A DNA stretch of 64,000 nucleotides from Euglena gracilis. Its lineage: Eukaryota; Euglenida; Euglenophyceae; Euglenales. The stretch covers positions 22,114,001 to 22,178,000 of the forward strand of contig CP154956.1 in the NCBI GenBank assembly GCA_039621445.1, in the 5' to 3' direction. The notes under the pieces are model-generated. The model did not search any database. It had not been told where the DNA came from and worked only from the letters and a program-made list of their open reading frames with translations. How positions within the stretch are numbered: position 1 is the first letter of the stretch; each line of letters starts with the position of its first letter. Shown here in pieces: positions 1-9,769 of the stretch. The translations under genes and the position numbers were made by a program.

Positions 1-110
1 TTCCGACCCCCCCTAAGTGACCCGCCGGGTCCTGACCAGGATAAAAGGGTCATTTAGGGGGGTAACCCCCCCTCACTTATAACCCCCCCGGGGACCAAAG
101 ATGGATTGGT
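1..110. repeat. Poly-C foldback fragment at window edge
   Basis: This is a C-tract/word pattern (CACTTATAA between C runs at about 66-98) that resembles the left arm of the foldback element at 2,962. An inner inverted pair reads CCCCCCTAAGTGACCC and GGGTCATTTAGGGGGG. The left end lies outside the window, so size and target duplication cannot be judged. Confidence 0.5.
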
Positions 111-560
111 TGTGTTCATGGCTTTGAGGGCAACCGGTTAGCAACGGTTACAGTGTGGCTAAAATTTGCAGAAGACAAAAATTGCGGCAGAGAAAAAAAT
201 TAATTTGGCAAAATCTGGTTTTTTCCCAAAAAAATATTTCTTCCCTCTGCTTATTAAAAGAAAGAATTTTCAGTTTTCCTTTCTCCTCTTTAGCCATGAA
301 TTTGCATTCTGACAGATTCCGAAATGGCTGAGGTCTGGTCCCCATGAAAGATTGACCTCCAGCACAGGTGAGCGACATTTTTCTCCTGGTTGCGTGTTCG
401 ACGTATTTTTCTGTCCCCCAGTGGCTGCAGTCGCTCAAGGTGTAATGGCACGTACCTGCCCAGCAACGCTTGCAAAAAATGGGGAACATTCAAGATCGGT
501 CAGGCATGGGCAAAATATACCCATCCCAGCATTGTGCTTGCGGCTTCCCAAGAGGGCGTC
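111..560. other. No gene recognised
   Basis: Short overlapping open frames occur on both strands, but none has a recognisable motif and their composition is not coding-like. I see only unremarkable A/T-rich sequence leading into the palindromic repeat block that follows. Confidence 0.5.
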
Positions 561-564
561 GGAA

Positions 565-790
565 ACCGACAGAGTGAGAAAATTACAAGAAAAAAATTAT
601 GGCAAAATTTGGGCCCCGAGCGAGAAATTGGTGATAGACTTTTTGGTGGTCGGTAGCGACTAATCGCTACCGACCATGGTCGGTGGCGACCATTTTCTAG
701 CGACTAGTCGCTAGCGACCATTGGTGGTTAGTCGCTAGCGACTAGTTGGCTAGCGACCATTGGTGGTTAGTCGCTAGCGACTAGTTGGCC
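565..790. repeat. Palindrome array with inverted partner at 7,085
   Basis: The palindromic word TAGTCGCTAGCGACTA and its variants recur several times between about 640 and 785. The preceding stretch (about 565-660) is repeated in inverted orientation at about 7,130-7,235. The two blocks could be arms of one long disrupted foldback or two copies of a palindromic repeat. Confidence 0.6.
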
Positions 791-904
791 CAACCACCAA
801 TTTTAAGTCCACCCCCCCCTCTAAAAAAATTTTTAAGCCCCCCCCCCCTCCAAAAAAATTCATTCAGATATGAAGGAAAATGACTCGAAACCCACCCAAA
901 TGCC

Positions 905-1298
905 ATGCCCCCCCCCTTACTGTTCCCGTCCCGTGGCCCTTTTTTGGGTCCATGGGAACAGTAAGGGGGGGGAACAGTAAGGGGGGGGGGACGAGCTCCC
1001 CCCCCCCTTACTGTTCCCATGGGCCATGAACCAACCGACCAAATTAGACCCAAAAGGCCACCTAAAATGCCAAAATGAAGCTTTTTTGGTTTACATGCTT
1101 GAAAATGGCAGCTCCACAACATCCATTTTGGCATTGGGTTGGATTTTGGTGGGATGGAAAGCACCTAAAACCGGCCAAAAATTCCTCTTTTTGCCTTGTG
1201 TTCCAAGAATCCTTTACAAAAAGTGCTATGACACTGTACTGTTCCCGTCCCCCCTATGGGAACAGTAAGGGGGGGGACAGCAAATGGGGGGGGCATGG
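905..1298. mobile_element. Poly-C foldback element, CATG-type, nested
   Basis: The ends are ATGCCCCCCCC and GGGGGGGCAT. The sub-terminal word TTACTGTTCCC reappears near the right end as GGGAACAGTAA. The intact right arm of the surrounding foldback (about 2,455-2,475) shows the uninterrupted order AAATGCCTTCAG, so this block is an insertion, apparently flanked by TGCC on both sides. It has no coding capacity and is probably mobilised in trans. Confidence 0.6.
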
Positions 1299-1399
1299 TG
1301 CCTTCAGAAACCCCCATTTGGGGGTCCATTTGCAAAAAAAAATTGGGTTATATCTTCTTTTTGCGCCAATTCTGTGAAACTTGTCTTTGTCCAGGAGTT

Positions 1400-1690
1400 A
1401 AGGAGAACGATTCGGCCATCCTTGCCTTGCACACACAAGGGGATTTTGCCCTCCCCCCCCCCAGAGTAGGTCGTAGGCCGACTAAGTCCGCATATCGGGG
1501 TTCATACGGGAGCGCAATTTGGCCCTCCTTATTTTGCACACACAGAGGGATTTTGTCATTTTGTGTGGGGGGGGGGGGGGCGGGCGGCCGCCCCCCCCCC
1601 CCCGGAGGAGGCCGCAGGCCGACTAAGTCCGCATATCGGGGTTCATACGGGAGTGCAATTTGGCCCTGCTTATTTTGCACACACCGTCCA
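1400..1690. repeat. Two direct repeats of about 135 bp
   Basis: The unit containing GGCCGACTAAGTCCGCATAT followed by GGGGTTCATACGGGAG occurs at about 1,475-1,545 and 1,610-1,683, separated by C/G tracts. A diverged third unit lies at about 2,247-2,305. Both units end in TTATTTTGCACACAC. Confidence 0.6.
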
Positions 1691-1739
1691 CCCCCTCCTC
1701 TAAAAAAGTTTTTTGACCTCCCTCCAAAAAATTCATTGG

Positions 1740-2245
1740 TGCGCGTGGCATTGCATGCGCGCCTGGCCCTGGGTCGGTTGCCCCCCGGAGGGGATTTTGT
1801 TAAAGGGGGAGGGGATTTTTGTTAAAGGGGGCGGGGGGGGGGGGGGGGGGGGCGGGGGGGGCAGCAGCCCCCCCCCCCCCCCCCCTCCCGCTAGACGACC
1901 AAGGGCACCGAAGGCGCCTGAGGCCTGTTTTGTTTACGGTGCGCGTGGCATTACATGCGCGCCTGGCCCTGGGCCAGTTACCCCCAAGAGGGGATTTTGT
2001 TTTTGGGGGCGGGGGGGGTGCGGGGGGGCGGCAGCCCTCCCCCCCCCCCCCGCCAGACGACCAAGGGCGCCGAAGGCGCCTTAGGACTGCTTTGTTTACG
2101 GTGCGCGTGGCATTACATGCGCGCCTGGCCCTGGGGATTTTGTTGTTGGAGGGGGGGTGTGGGGGGGGAGGGCGGGGGCGCCCCCCCCCGCCGCTAGACG
2201 ACCAAGGGCGCCGAAGGCGCCTTAGGACTGTTTTGTTTACGGTGC
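1740..2245. repeat. GC-rich tandem repeat, three units
   Basis: Three units start with GCGCGTGGCATT and CATGCGCGCCTGGCCCTGG and end with GACGACCAAGGGC and TGTTTTGTTTACGGT, near 1,740, 1,938 and 2,100. The middle of each unit is a long C or G run of variable length, which accounts for most of the difference between units. Open frames here are repeat artefacts rich in proline, glycine and arginine. Confidence 0.65.
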
Positions 2246-2569
2246 GCGTAGGCCGACTAAGTTCACATTTCGGGGTTCCTTCGGGAGCACGATTTGGCCT
2301 TCCTACTACGGCCCCCTCCGGGGGGTGTCCCCCCCCCCCCCCCCGCCGGACCCCCACCCGTCCAACTGAACTCCTGGACAAAGACAACTTTCACAGAACT
2401 GGCGCAAAAAGAACATACCCAATTTTTTTTGCAAATGGACCCCCGAATTGGGGTTTCTGAAGGCATTTGGGTGGGTTTCGAGTCGTTTTCCTTCATATTT
2501 GAATGAAAAAAAATTGGAGGGAGGGCTTAAAAACTTTTTTAGAGGGGGGTGGACTTGTAGCCGTGGACA

Positions 2570-2712
2570 GAGGCCCGGCACCTGCCCTGTTTTTCGTGGG
2601 TGTGAACACGGAAAACAGGGCATATTTTCAATTCACGAAAATATGCGCTGTTTTTTGTGAATAGGTATTCACGAAAAACAGGGCATATTTTTGTGAATAG
2701 GAATTCAACTGA
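2570..2712. repeat. Interspersed palindrome, AACAGGGCATATTTT type
   Basis: Successive inverted copies of the words TATTCACGAAAAACAGGG and CATATTTTCGTGAAT form hairpins. The same palindromic block, inverted as a whole, is at 6,490-6,705, and both carry the flanking word GGCCCGGC.CCTGCCCTG. No gene is present. Confidence 0.6.
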
Positions 2713-2766
2713 AATGAAAACCAAAAACCTAAACATGAAAAAGGAGATCTGATACTATAGCAAAAA

Positions 2767-2899
2767 CTGCATCTTAGACGCAGACTCCGTCCTGCGTCTT
2801 AGACGCAGGACTCAGGACGGAGTCTGCGTCCTAAGACGCAGTTTTTTTAAGTCTGCGTATTAGAGGCGCAGGGACTCAGGACGGAGTCTGCGGCTTTGA
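2767..2899. repeat. Terminal hairpin array of the Crypton-like element
   Basis: The words CTTAGACGCAGACTCCGTCC and its complement alternate several times, giving nested hairpins. Equivalent arrays sit at 4,669-4,784, 22,161-22,275 and 23,203-23,381, always at the ends of the Crypton-like copies. Confidence 0.75.
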
Positions 2900-2961
2900 C
2901 AGCGGAATTTGTCGAGGGTGTTGCTGTTCGGGAATGGAGCCCCACAACCTTAAGAACAATA

Positions 2962-3370
2962 AACCCCCCCCCACTTATAAACCCCCCGGGGTTAGTAGGA
3001 TCCGGTTTGGTTGGTCGGCCGAAGGGGGGGGGTTAGTAAGTGGGGGGGGGGGTGATAAGTCCCGGAATTGTTGGTGAAAATCCGAACCCCAAAAATGACC
3101 CCGAAACCCCCATAAAAAGGCATTTTTTGGTAAATTTGGTCAAAAATGGCCTTTTTGATGATGGTCGATCTCAAAAAAAGGGCCAAAAATCAGTTTTTGG
3201 GTGGTTTGAGGCCAAAAAAATCGGCCCCGGCGGCTTTCATTTTCCTTCCCCGAAGGGGGGGGGTTTATAAGTCCCGGTTTGGTTGCTCGGCCCGAGGGGG
3301 GGGGGGTGTAAGTGGGGGGAGGGTAGTGAGTGGGGGGGGGGGGGGGTGTTAGTGGGGGGGGGGGGGGGTT
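2962..3370. mobile_element. Poly-C foldback element with TA flanks
   Basis: The left end is AACCCCCCCCCCACTTATAA; the right end is the complement of AACCC(n)CACTAACACCC. TA lies on both sides (2,960-2,961 and 3,371-3,372). The uninterrupted sequence is present at about 22,720-22,745, where GAACAACAGTCAACG (reverse strand) replaces GAACAA-TA-element-TA-GTCAACG. The interior is A-rich and non-coding. Confidence 0.8.
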
Positions 3371-3372
3371 TA

Positions 3373-3735
3373 GTCAACGCATTGGCTTCGGCGTACAAGA
3401 CAACGCGTCCCGAACATGGCATTGTCCCCAGTGCAAGCAATCAGTTTCCAAAATTTGTGCTCTTTTTGAATGCTGCTTGCATAAGGTCCCGCGATTTCTT
3501 TGACCAACCAGGTGGCACAACTTTTTACCCAAACAAATTGGAAGCCGGTATGAATCCTAGAGGATGAATTTACTGCTCATGGCCTTTCAATTGGGTGTTC
3601 GTCCAGATTCCCTCTTGGACCTTCGGGTGGGCAACTCTCAGTTGTCCACTCATGAAGATGGCTGCAAATTACTTGTCGTTCGGATTGGAACGATGAAAAA
3701 TTTGCAGGGGAAACAAGAAAATGTTTCAAAGCCAG
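3373..3735 (+). pseudogene. Tyrosine recombinase remnant (Crypton-like)
   Basis: In plus-strand frames the sequence encodes the region around GVRPDSLLDLR, which fits the first catalytic arginine box of tyrosine recombinases, followed by RIGTMKN, compatible with the conserved lysine hairpin. It closely matches the minus-strand copy at 22,310-22,730. The downstream histidine/arginine/tyrosine boxes are not recognisable, frames are shifted, and the start of the gene is deleted, so this copy cannot encode an active enzyme. It may persist as a non-autonomous derivative. Confidence 0.6.
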
Positions 3736-3757
3736 TCCACAAACAAAGGGGGAGCAC

Positions 3758-3806
3758 GCCGTCGGCCAGCCGTCGGCCAGCCGTCGGCCAGCCGTCGGCC
3801 AGCCGT
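3758..3806. repeat. 11-bp tandem repeat
   Basis: Four head-to-tail copies of GCCGTCGGCCA are present, and three more copies occur at about 4,338-4,372. The two clusters bracket material absent from the sister copy at 22 kb, so they may mark an internal duplication or insertion boundary. Confidence 0.7.
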
Positions 3807-4086
3807 GTGACTCACAGGAACCCGAGCCACAGCTCGACAATACAAAAACAATTTCGCCGCCAATCCCCTGTCAAGGTCATGTTCATTTGAAGTCATTTTT
3901 TGAAGTCATTTTTCGTCAATTTTTGTCAATTTTGCCAATTTTGGGACTTTTTTTGACCAATTTTGACCATTTCAGCCGATTTTTGGGTCATTCCATAGTC
4001 ATTGTGAAGGAATTTTGCCGACAAATTATTCGAATGACTAAAAATTGTTCAGTTGGTGGTCCATTTTCCACAAACTGACAAAAATT

Positions 4087-4170
4087 ACCCCCCCCCCTTT
4101 ATTTGAGCACACCCACGGGCCAAAGGACCCCCCAAATGCTCAAATAAGGGGGGGTCAAATAAGGGGGGGT
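4087..4170. mobile_element. 84-bp poly-C foldback with 8-bp target duplication
   Basis: The ends are ACCCCCCCCCC and GGGGGGGT, with the sub-terminal word TTTATTTGAGCA on the left and TGCTCAAATAA, then TCAAATAA, on the right. The octamer CAAAAATT is directly repeated immediately outside both ends (4,079-4,086 and 4,171-4,178), a clear target-site duplication. Confidence 0.8.
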
Positions 4171-4859
4171 CAAAAATTCCTATTTGAATATACACATGAA
4201 AATAGGAATTTGCACCTCAAAATTGGGAATTGGCACACTAAATTAGGATTTCGCCTTCCAAATTTTGGAACAGGCACACCAAATTAGGCATTTGCAACCT
4301 AACAAAAGCTCAACGACAGGACCCGGCTTCTGTCACGCCGTCGGCCAGCCGTCGGCCAGCCGTCGGCCAACCGTGTGCTCCCCCAAAAATTTTGGAAACA
4401 CAGGAACCCCCAATTGTGTGCCATGGCGGCGTACCAACGACGGCTTGCCTTGTAGGGGAATGTGACTGGTGACTCCCCATTTTTTTCGTGGAGCCCAGCA
4501 TTTTACCAGCACCCCTCATAAGGCAACAACCTACGGCACGTGCCGTGGTCTCGCAGACTGGTACACAATTTTGTTGGCCGCCCAGTCACGTTCAAAGATT
4601 GTGTGCACCGGCCAGTCTTCACAAAACTGGCAAATTCTTTATCTGTCACATTCAGTCACATTTTCCTTAAGACGCAGTACTCAGGACGGAGTCTGCGTCT
4701 TAAGACGCAGACTCCGTCCTGCCCGAAGTCCTGCGTCTTAGACGCAGACTCCGTCCTGGGTCCCTGCGCCTAAGACGCAGACTTAAGAAAACTGATTGCT
4801 TTGAAGCAGGATCAGAGCAAACGGAGACGGAACAACACACGGGGAAGTGACAAAATTGC

Positions 4860-5440
4860 AGAATGTCCTATGGGGGGTGCTCAGTCTCACCAATGGCTTT
4901 TTTGGTTGCTTCACCGGTCAGAGCAGCCGCCATTAATTTTTGCAGTTGTGGGGGTTGCGTGTCAGAGGATGGTGCAAACGGGGTTTCTGGCTGAGATGAG
5001 GCATGGATGCGGGCAACTGCGTTCAGGTAGCCCTGAACGTGGATGCTTTCAATTGTCGGAATTTGAATTGATGGCCACATTGTGCCCGGCGTTGGTCCTC
5101 GCATTGTTTGATGACCGCTTGCCCATCAAACAACAGAGGAGGATCAAGCACCCAAGCCGCCCAAGCACAAAAAAAATAAAGCATCCAATTCGTCATAAAC
5201 AGCGCCAAGGGCATTGCAGACCTCCGCAAATTCAAGGAGATGTGCCAATGCCGATTGCTTTGTCCCTTCCGAACCGGATGCTTTCGCTTTGGTAACCTCC
5301 GCCAGAAGGTTGCCATGCTAGGGGTCAACAGCAGGGTTCTTCCTCTTGTCCCATCCTTGCTGGCCAAAAATTCAGCAACTTTTGGGGGTTGTGGCAACAT
5401 TCGGTCCATGTTGTTTGCAGCTTTCTTCGCCATTTTTGCA
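4860..5440 (-). pseudogene. Remnant related to the Crypton-like N-terminal domain family
   Basis: Minus-strand reading frames, with at least one frameshift, give a protein whose central part (LLEFAEVCNALG and DELDA) resembles LEFAKLCQHRQ and PELDAFF of the gene at 8,890-9,652, and LGFAKVLDHRQ and NLDEWF of the Crypton-like ORF at 22,519-23,148. I infer a decayed member of one family. No intact frame longer than about 136 residues remains and no zinc finger is visible here. Confidence 0.45.
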
Positions 5441-5493
5441 GGAACAGACTGAGGAAAAACACCATGCTGTGCAAAAATACCGACCCTCTGTTA

Positions 5494-6310
5494 CCATGCC
5501 CCCCCCCCCCGAGCTATTCCCCCCCCCCTCCCGAGCTACCCTCACCCCCCCCCTATTTGGCTAATGGCCGGGCTCCTTCAGACCCCCAATTAGCCAATTA
5601 GGGGGGGGGGGGACAATTAGGGGGGGGGGGCTCGAGGACCGGGAGGGGGGGTAAATGGCGTGGCGAGGGGGTCGGCGACCAGAGAGGGGGAGGGGTGTAC
5701 CATGGTCGCCAACAAAATTTTCGTTCAAAAAATCGCGAAAATCGCCGGTGGCGTGGCGAGGGGGTCCGGCTAGGGGGGGGAGGGGGGGTAAATGGCGTGG
5801 CGAGGCCCTCGGAGAGGGGGGGGGGAGGGGTGTACCAACCCCCCCTTGCCGAAATTGGCCAAAGTTGGCCAAGGGAACGTCCATTGGCCAATTGGGCTAA
5901 CCCCCCCCCTAATGGCTAATGGACCTCCCTTAAGGACCCCCCAATTAGCCAATTAGGGGGGGGGGCAATTAGGGGGGGGGTGAGGGTATTCCCATTGCTA
6001 TTATAGCTCACTGTCATAGCACTTTTTATAAAGAACTTCCTAAGAAAGTGGTCAAAAATCGACGTTTTTGGACTATTTTCAAAAATCACCTTTTGGCAAT
6101 GTGCTCAAAATTGACCATTTTTTGTGAACATCCAAAAAAGTTGCCAAAAATGACCCCTTTTAATTTCCGGAGGTTGGGGTATGGGAATAGCTCGGGGGGG
6201 GGGGACCTAGGTCCCCCCCCCCCCCGAGCGGTCCCCCCCCCCCGTACTGTTCCCATTGGGCCGTAAATGGTCCCGGGGACGGGAATAGCTCGGGGGGGGG
6301 GGGGCATGGT
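5494..6310. mobile_element. Poly-C foldback element, CCATG type
   Basis: The left arm reads CCATG, then a C run, then GAGCTATTCC; the right arm is its inverse, ending GGCATGG. Flanks CTCTGTTA (5,486-5,493) and ATCCGTTA (6,311-6,318) agree at six of eight positions, suggesting a degraded octamer duplication. The interior has more poly-C/poly-G tracts and the word TCATAGCACTTTTT, shared in inverted form with the element at 905-1,298. Confidence 0.7.
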
Positions 6311-6489
6311 ATCCGTTAGGCTCTAAAGCGAACGTCGGCGTCAAGCCAAGCATTGTGGTTGGGGGGGGACTGGGCGCCGACGCCCCCCCCCCAAAGTGCC
6401 CTCCAATAATTTGGCCTGACGCCATTCCTCGTTTTCCAGGACCAGCGGTACTATGTGGGTATGATTTGGGTCACACCATTTCCACAGAC

Positions 6490-6705
6490 CTGTTTCTATT
6501 CACAAAAAACAGGTCATATTTTTCAATTCACGAAAATATGCCCTGTTTTTCGTGAATAGATATTCACGAAAAACAGGGCATATTTTCGTGAATAAGATTT
6601 TGGGTAAAAAAACGACAAAAAAATGCCCGAAAACACGGCGTGAAGCACACCAACGAAAAACAGGGCAGGCGCCGGGCCTTTCTATTCACGGTTACAGAAA
6701 AATTG
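6490..6705. repeat. Interspersed palindrome, second copy
   Basis: Hairpins are built from ATTCACGAAAAACAGGGCAT and its complement. The block is in inverted orientation relative to the copy at 2,570-2,712, and its outer part (about 6,650-6,705) matches the outer part of that copy. Confidence 0.6.
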
Positions 6706-6734
6706 TGGGCTATAACCCGTATTCAAGGCGTATA

Positions 6735-7034
6735 CCATGCCCCCCCCCCCATATTGTACCCCCCCCCCATAATGTACCCCCCCCTCCGACCCCCCGAAAA
6801 ATTTTGACCAAAAACTGGCCGCCGAAGGCGGCCGGAAGATTTTTTCGGGTCGGTGAAAATTCGGCGGATCTTATATTTCCGGCCGCCATCGGCGGACACA
6901 AGAAAATGGGCTAAAAAATCTCTGTAACCCCCCACTCGGAGGGCCCCCCCCCCAAATGTAACCCCCCCCCAAAATGTCCCCCCCCCCCGAAAATGGCTCC
7001 TAGGGGGGGGTACAATATGGGGGGGGGGGCATGG
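6735..7034. mobile_element. Poly-C foldback element, CCATG type
   Basis: The arms are CCATGC(n)ATATTGTAC(n) and the inverse ending TACAATATG(n)CATGG, with TA outside both ends. Inverted similarity continues beyond the arms for about 25-30 bp (AAAAATTGTGGGC and TAACCCGT against GTTATGCCCACGATTTTT), so this copy may sit inside a longer palindrome. It contains no gene. Confidence 0.65.
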
Positions 7035-7084
7035 TAACGGGTTATGCCCACGATTTTTATATAAAAATTGGTGGCCGGCCGACT

Positions 7085-7235
7085 AGTCGGCCCGACCACC
7101 AATGGTCGGTAGGCCATCACCAATGGTCGGTGCCGACTTGTCGCTACCGACCACCAAAAAGTCCATCACCAATTTCCCGCAATGAGCCCAAAATTTGGGT
7201 ATTTTGCCAAAATTTTTGTCTTCCGTGATTTTCAG
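7085..7235. repeat. Inverted partner of the 565-790 repeat
   Basis: GTCGCTACCGACCACCAAAA and the following segment to TTTTTGTCTTCC are the reverse complement of about 565-660. Short GGTCGGT palindromes precede it. Confidence 0.55.
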
Positions 7236-7251
7236 CCGCACCGTAGAGGTT

Positions 7252-8100
7252 AACGTGACCAAAAAACATCGTTTCGAGCAGAAAATTTTTTTAGATTTTT
7301 TCGACTTTTTGACCCGAAAATCACCCAAACGCAATGGGTTGGCAGCCTAAAACGGGGGGCTGGCAGGTCGAAAACACTCATTTTCGGGTCAAAAACAGTG
7401 TTTCCGGGTCCGGGAGGCCAAAAAACATCGTTTCGGGCAAAAAAAAATTCGATTTTTTGCGACTTTTTTGGCCGAAAACGGCCAAGACGGAAAATGAAAA
7501 AGTGTACAAAATGTCCCAAATTGGCCGAAAAACGGCCGTATCTCAGGCGAGGCGGGAAGTTGCGGGGAAATCAAAATACCGTTCCAAGGGCGTTCCAAGG
7601 GCTTCAATTTAGGTCTCCGGACATTTCCTTTGATTTTGCATCGTTTTCGAGAAATTTTGAAAACATTGATTTTTTGACCCCCGACCCCCCGAAAACGGCT
7701 AAGTCGGAGAGTGGGAAAAGTGTAAAAAAACGGCCATGTGCGCCGAAAAAGGCTGTATCTCGGGCTTGGCAGGGAGTTGTGGGGAAATCAAAATACCGTT
7801 CCAAGGGCGTTCCAAGGGCTTCAATTAGGTCTCCGGACATTTCCTTTGAATTTGCTTCATTTTGGAGATATTTAGAAAATTGACATTTTTTGGCCGAAAT
7901 GGCAGAGTCCAAAGGGGGGGGGGGCTTAAAAAGGGGGGCGGGCCGATCCTACCCAGTTTGGACCCCTTCGTGCGTGAATAACTCGGGCCTGGCGGGCAGT
8001 TGGGGGGTCAAACCCAGGTGATTCGGAAACTAGAAATCCAGTCGCTCGCGACTGAAGAAAAAAAAATCGGGAACCGGGCCGGGATCATGGTGATAATCCG
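7252..8100. repeat. Direct repeats, no gene
   Basis: A unit with GGGGAAATCAAAATACCGTT and CCAAGGGCTTCAATT, followed by TAGGTCTCCGGACATTTCCT, occurs twice (about 7,530-7,680 and 7,745-7,890). A second word, GGCCAAAAAACATCGTTT, with its partner CGACTTTTTTGGCC, occurs at about 7,415-7,485. Related copies lie at 8,465-8,520 and 21,140-21,200. Frames here look non-coding. Confidence 0.5.
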
Positions 8101-8544
8101 TCGGTTCTCCTGGTGGCCGGACCTACCCGGGGGGGGGCGGGGGGGGGGGGGGGGGGGGGGGTTTCACCGGTGGTAAGCTTCGCTCTTACCCACAAAGGGA
8201 TAAGAGCTCAGCGACCAGGGTGTTACGTAGAGCTGAGCTCTTTGGTCCGGCCCGGCCTGGGAAAAAACAGTCATTTTCGGCTGAAAAACATTTTTTCCTG
8301 GTCAGGGACCAACCCCATAATTTTTGACGTGTGCAAAATTGGTCGATTTTTTGTGCATTTTTGGATTGGTTATGACTTTTTCTTATCCGGCAATTTTTAA
8401 CATTTTCGAAACGGACGTTTTTGGAGGTTTTTTGAGCCCTTGGGGGGTTGGTACGCCGTGGCGAGGGCCAAAAAACATCGTTTTGGGCAAAAAAAAATTC
8501 ATTTTTCGACTTTTTTGGCCCAGTTATGACCCAAAGTCAATGGG

Positions 8545-8880
8545 GGTGTTACCCCCGTGACCCCCCCTTTCCCCCCCCCCCCCCCGTGACCCGAACAAGG
8601 ACCGTTTTTGGCGAAATTTAGTGGGGAAAATTCTTTGCTGGTGATGCCTAATTTAAGAAAATTCTCAGGCAGATTCCTAATTTTCAGGTGTAAATTTTTC
8701 AAATTTGAGCTTGGTGATTCCAAATTTGGTGTCAAAATCCTAATTTCAGGTGTGGCGATTCCTAATTTGTTTAATTTTTCCCCGCTCATTCCTAATTTTG
8801 CCACCAAAAATGTGGTGTTCCCCCCGTGACCCCCCCGTGACCCCCCCCCCCGTGACCCAAACCACCCCCAATGGGTTGGC
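8545..8880. repeat. GTGACCCCCC runs around CCTAATTT-type words
   Basis: C tracts punctuated by GTGACC stand on both sides of A/T-rich sequence in which TCCTAATTT recurs about every 25-40 bp. Similar TAATTT or AGGAATT words occur near 4,190-4,290 and 10,840-10,930. Unlike the foldback elements, both edges have the same polarity. Confidence 0.4.
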
Positions 8881-8889
8881 AGCCCAAAA

Positions 8890-9652
8890 CGGGGCGCTGG
8901 TGGTCGAAAAACGCTCACTTTCGCGCCGCAAATCTTGGCAATGAAAATGATATGCCAGACCGCAGGCGTCACAGACAACTTTGTTCAGCTCCACACAATT
9001 TGGATTTTTGGGAATGGCAACACCACAAAAACCACATTTGTCCTGTTTTATAGGCAGTCGGGACACAGCACGAGGCACAGGGGGGTTGGTCAGGGGAGGG
9101 AACGGAGCTGCTGATTGCAGGAGCGGAATGTTGCTCGGCGGTGGGAAACAGAGACGGAACATCCGTCAGGTCCTGATTTTCGACCGAGTGTTCCTCGCTT
9201 GGTGGGGCGCAAAAATTTGCCCAAGTTGACCACCGTGCAACGTTCCGCGCCGTAGCAACAAAGAAAGCATCCAGCTCAGGATAAGAGGCTTGCCGATGTT
9301 GACACAGTTTGGCGAACTCCAAACAGTTGGCAACAGCAGCAAGCTCTGCACCTACGGAGCCGGACTTTTTCTTTGTGTTGCCCTGTGCCAGCAAGGTGCC
9401 ATGAAGGGGGTCAACCTTCGGCTTCTTGGCATCTTGCTGGTATACCGCAAGAGCAGCCAGGAACAGTTCCGCCCTAGGGGGAGGTGGCAAAAGACCATTC
9501 ACAAAGTTTGCTGTGCGTTTGGCCACACTGGGAGGGCTGCGGAAAAAAGAAAAAAAAAGGGAAAAAAGGGGGGGTGACACGTTTTCAATGAGGGCATTTG
9601 TGGCAATGACACGTTTTCCATTAAGGCATCTGTGTTCAGGCACGTTTTCCAT
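8890..9652 (-). pseudogene. PHD/RING-like zinc-finger protein, frameshifted
   Basis: A minus-strand frame from 9,652 encodes about 190 residues with a central segment (LEFAKLCQHRQ, YPELDAFF) that resembles the N-terminal domain of the Crypton-like ORF near 22.9 kb. Near 9,050-9,070 the coding frame shifts, and the new frame encodes CGFC, then CDAC 17 residues later, then HFHC. That spacing (CX2C-X17-CX2C-X4-HX2C) fits the first six ligands of a PHD finger; the last CX2C is not seen. I infer a broken mobile-element protein combining this N-domain with a PHD-like finger. A diverged host gene is the alternative. Confidence 0.5.
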
Positions 9653-9769
9653 TAGGGCGCCGTTTTTTTGGGTCCGAATTTCACAAATTCGCGTTTTTGA
9701 CCCCTTGCGTGAATCATGACCACGAATTTCAGGGCAGGCATTTGGCGGGCTCTGAACACGTTTTTAAAC

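Larger units (their letters stand above)
808..2545. mobile_element. Large foldback element with nested insertions
   Basis: About 98 bp at 808-905 plus a continuation at 1,303-1,400 match, in reverse complement, the segment 2,360-2,545. The arms share TGAAGGAAAA..GACTCGAAACCC, then the tail ending in CTCCTGGACAAAGACA. The left arm is split by the smaller poly-C element at 905-1,298, while the right arm is intact there. No gene is present. Tandem GC-rich repeats fill the loop. Confidence 0.65.
2756..4785 (+). mobile_element. Crypton-like element, internally deleted derivative
   Basis: The left end, beginning TATAGCAAAAACTGC, and the right end, finishing AAGACGCAGACTT, match the two ends of the minus-strand element at 22,160-23,386. 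Both ends consist of hairpin modules. Compared with that copy, the amino-terminal coding region is missing: sequence jumps from GCGGAATTT to GTCGAG, consistent with a micro-homology deletion. It keeps an extra 240 bp or so near 4,410-4,660 that the other copy lacks. A 409-bp foldback element and an 84-bp foldback element have inserted inside. Confidence 0.65.

Noticed and set aside
1256-2460. Gly/Pro/Arg-rich frames up to 213 codons
   Set aside because: They translate homopolymer C or G tracts and tandem repeats; no conserved motif.
8113-8165. Additional poly-G foldback element
   Set aside because: It has a long G run but no paired C tract with a matching word nearby, so no element can be delimited.
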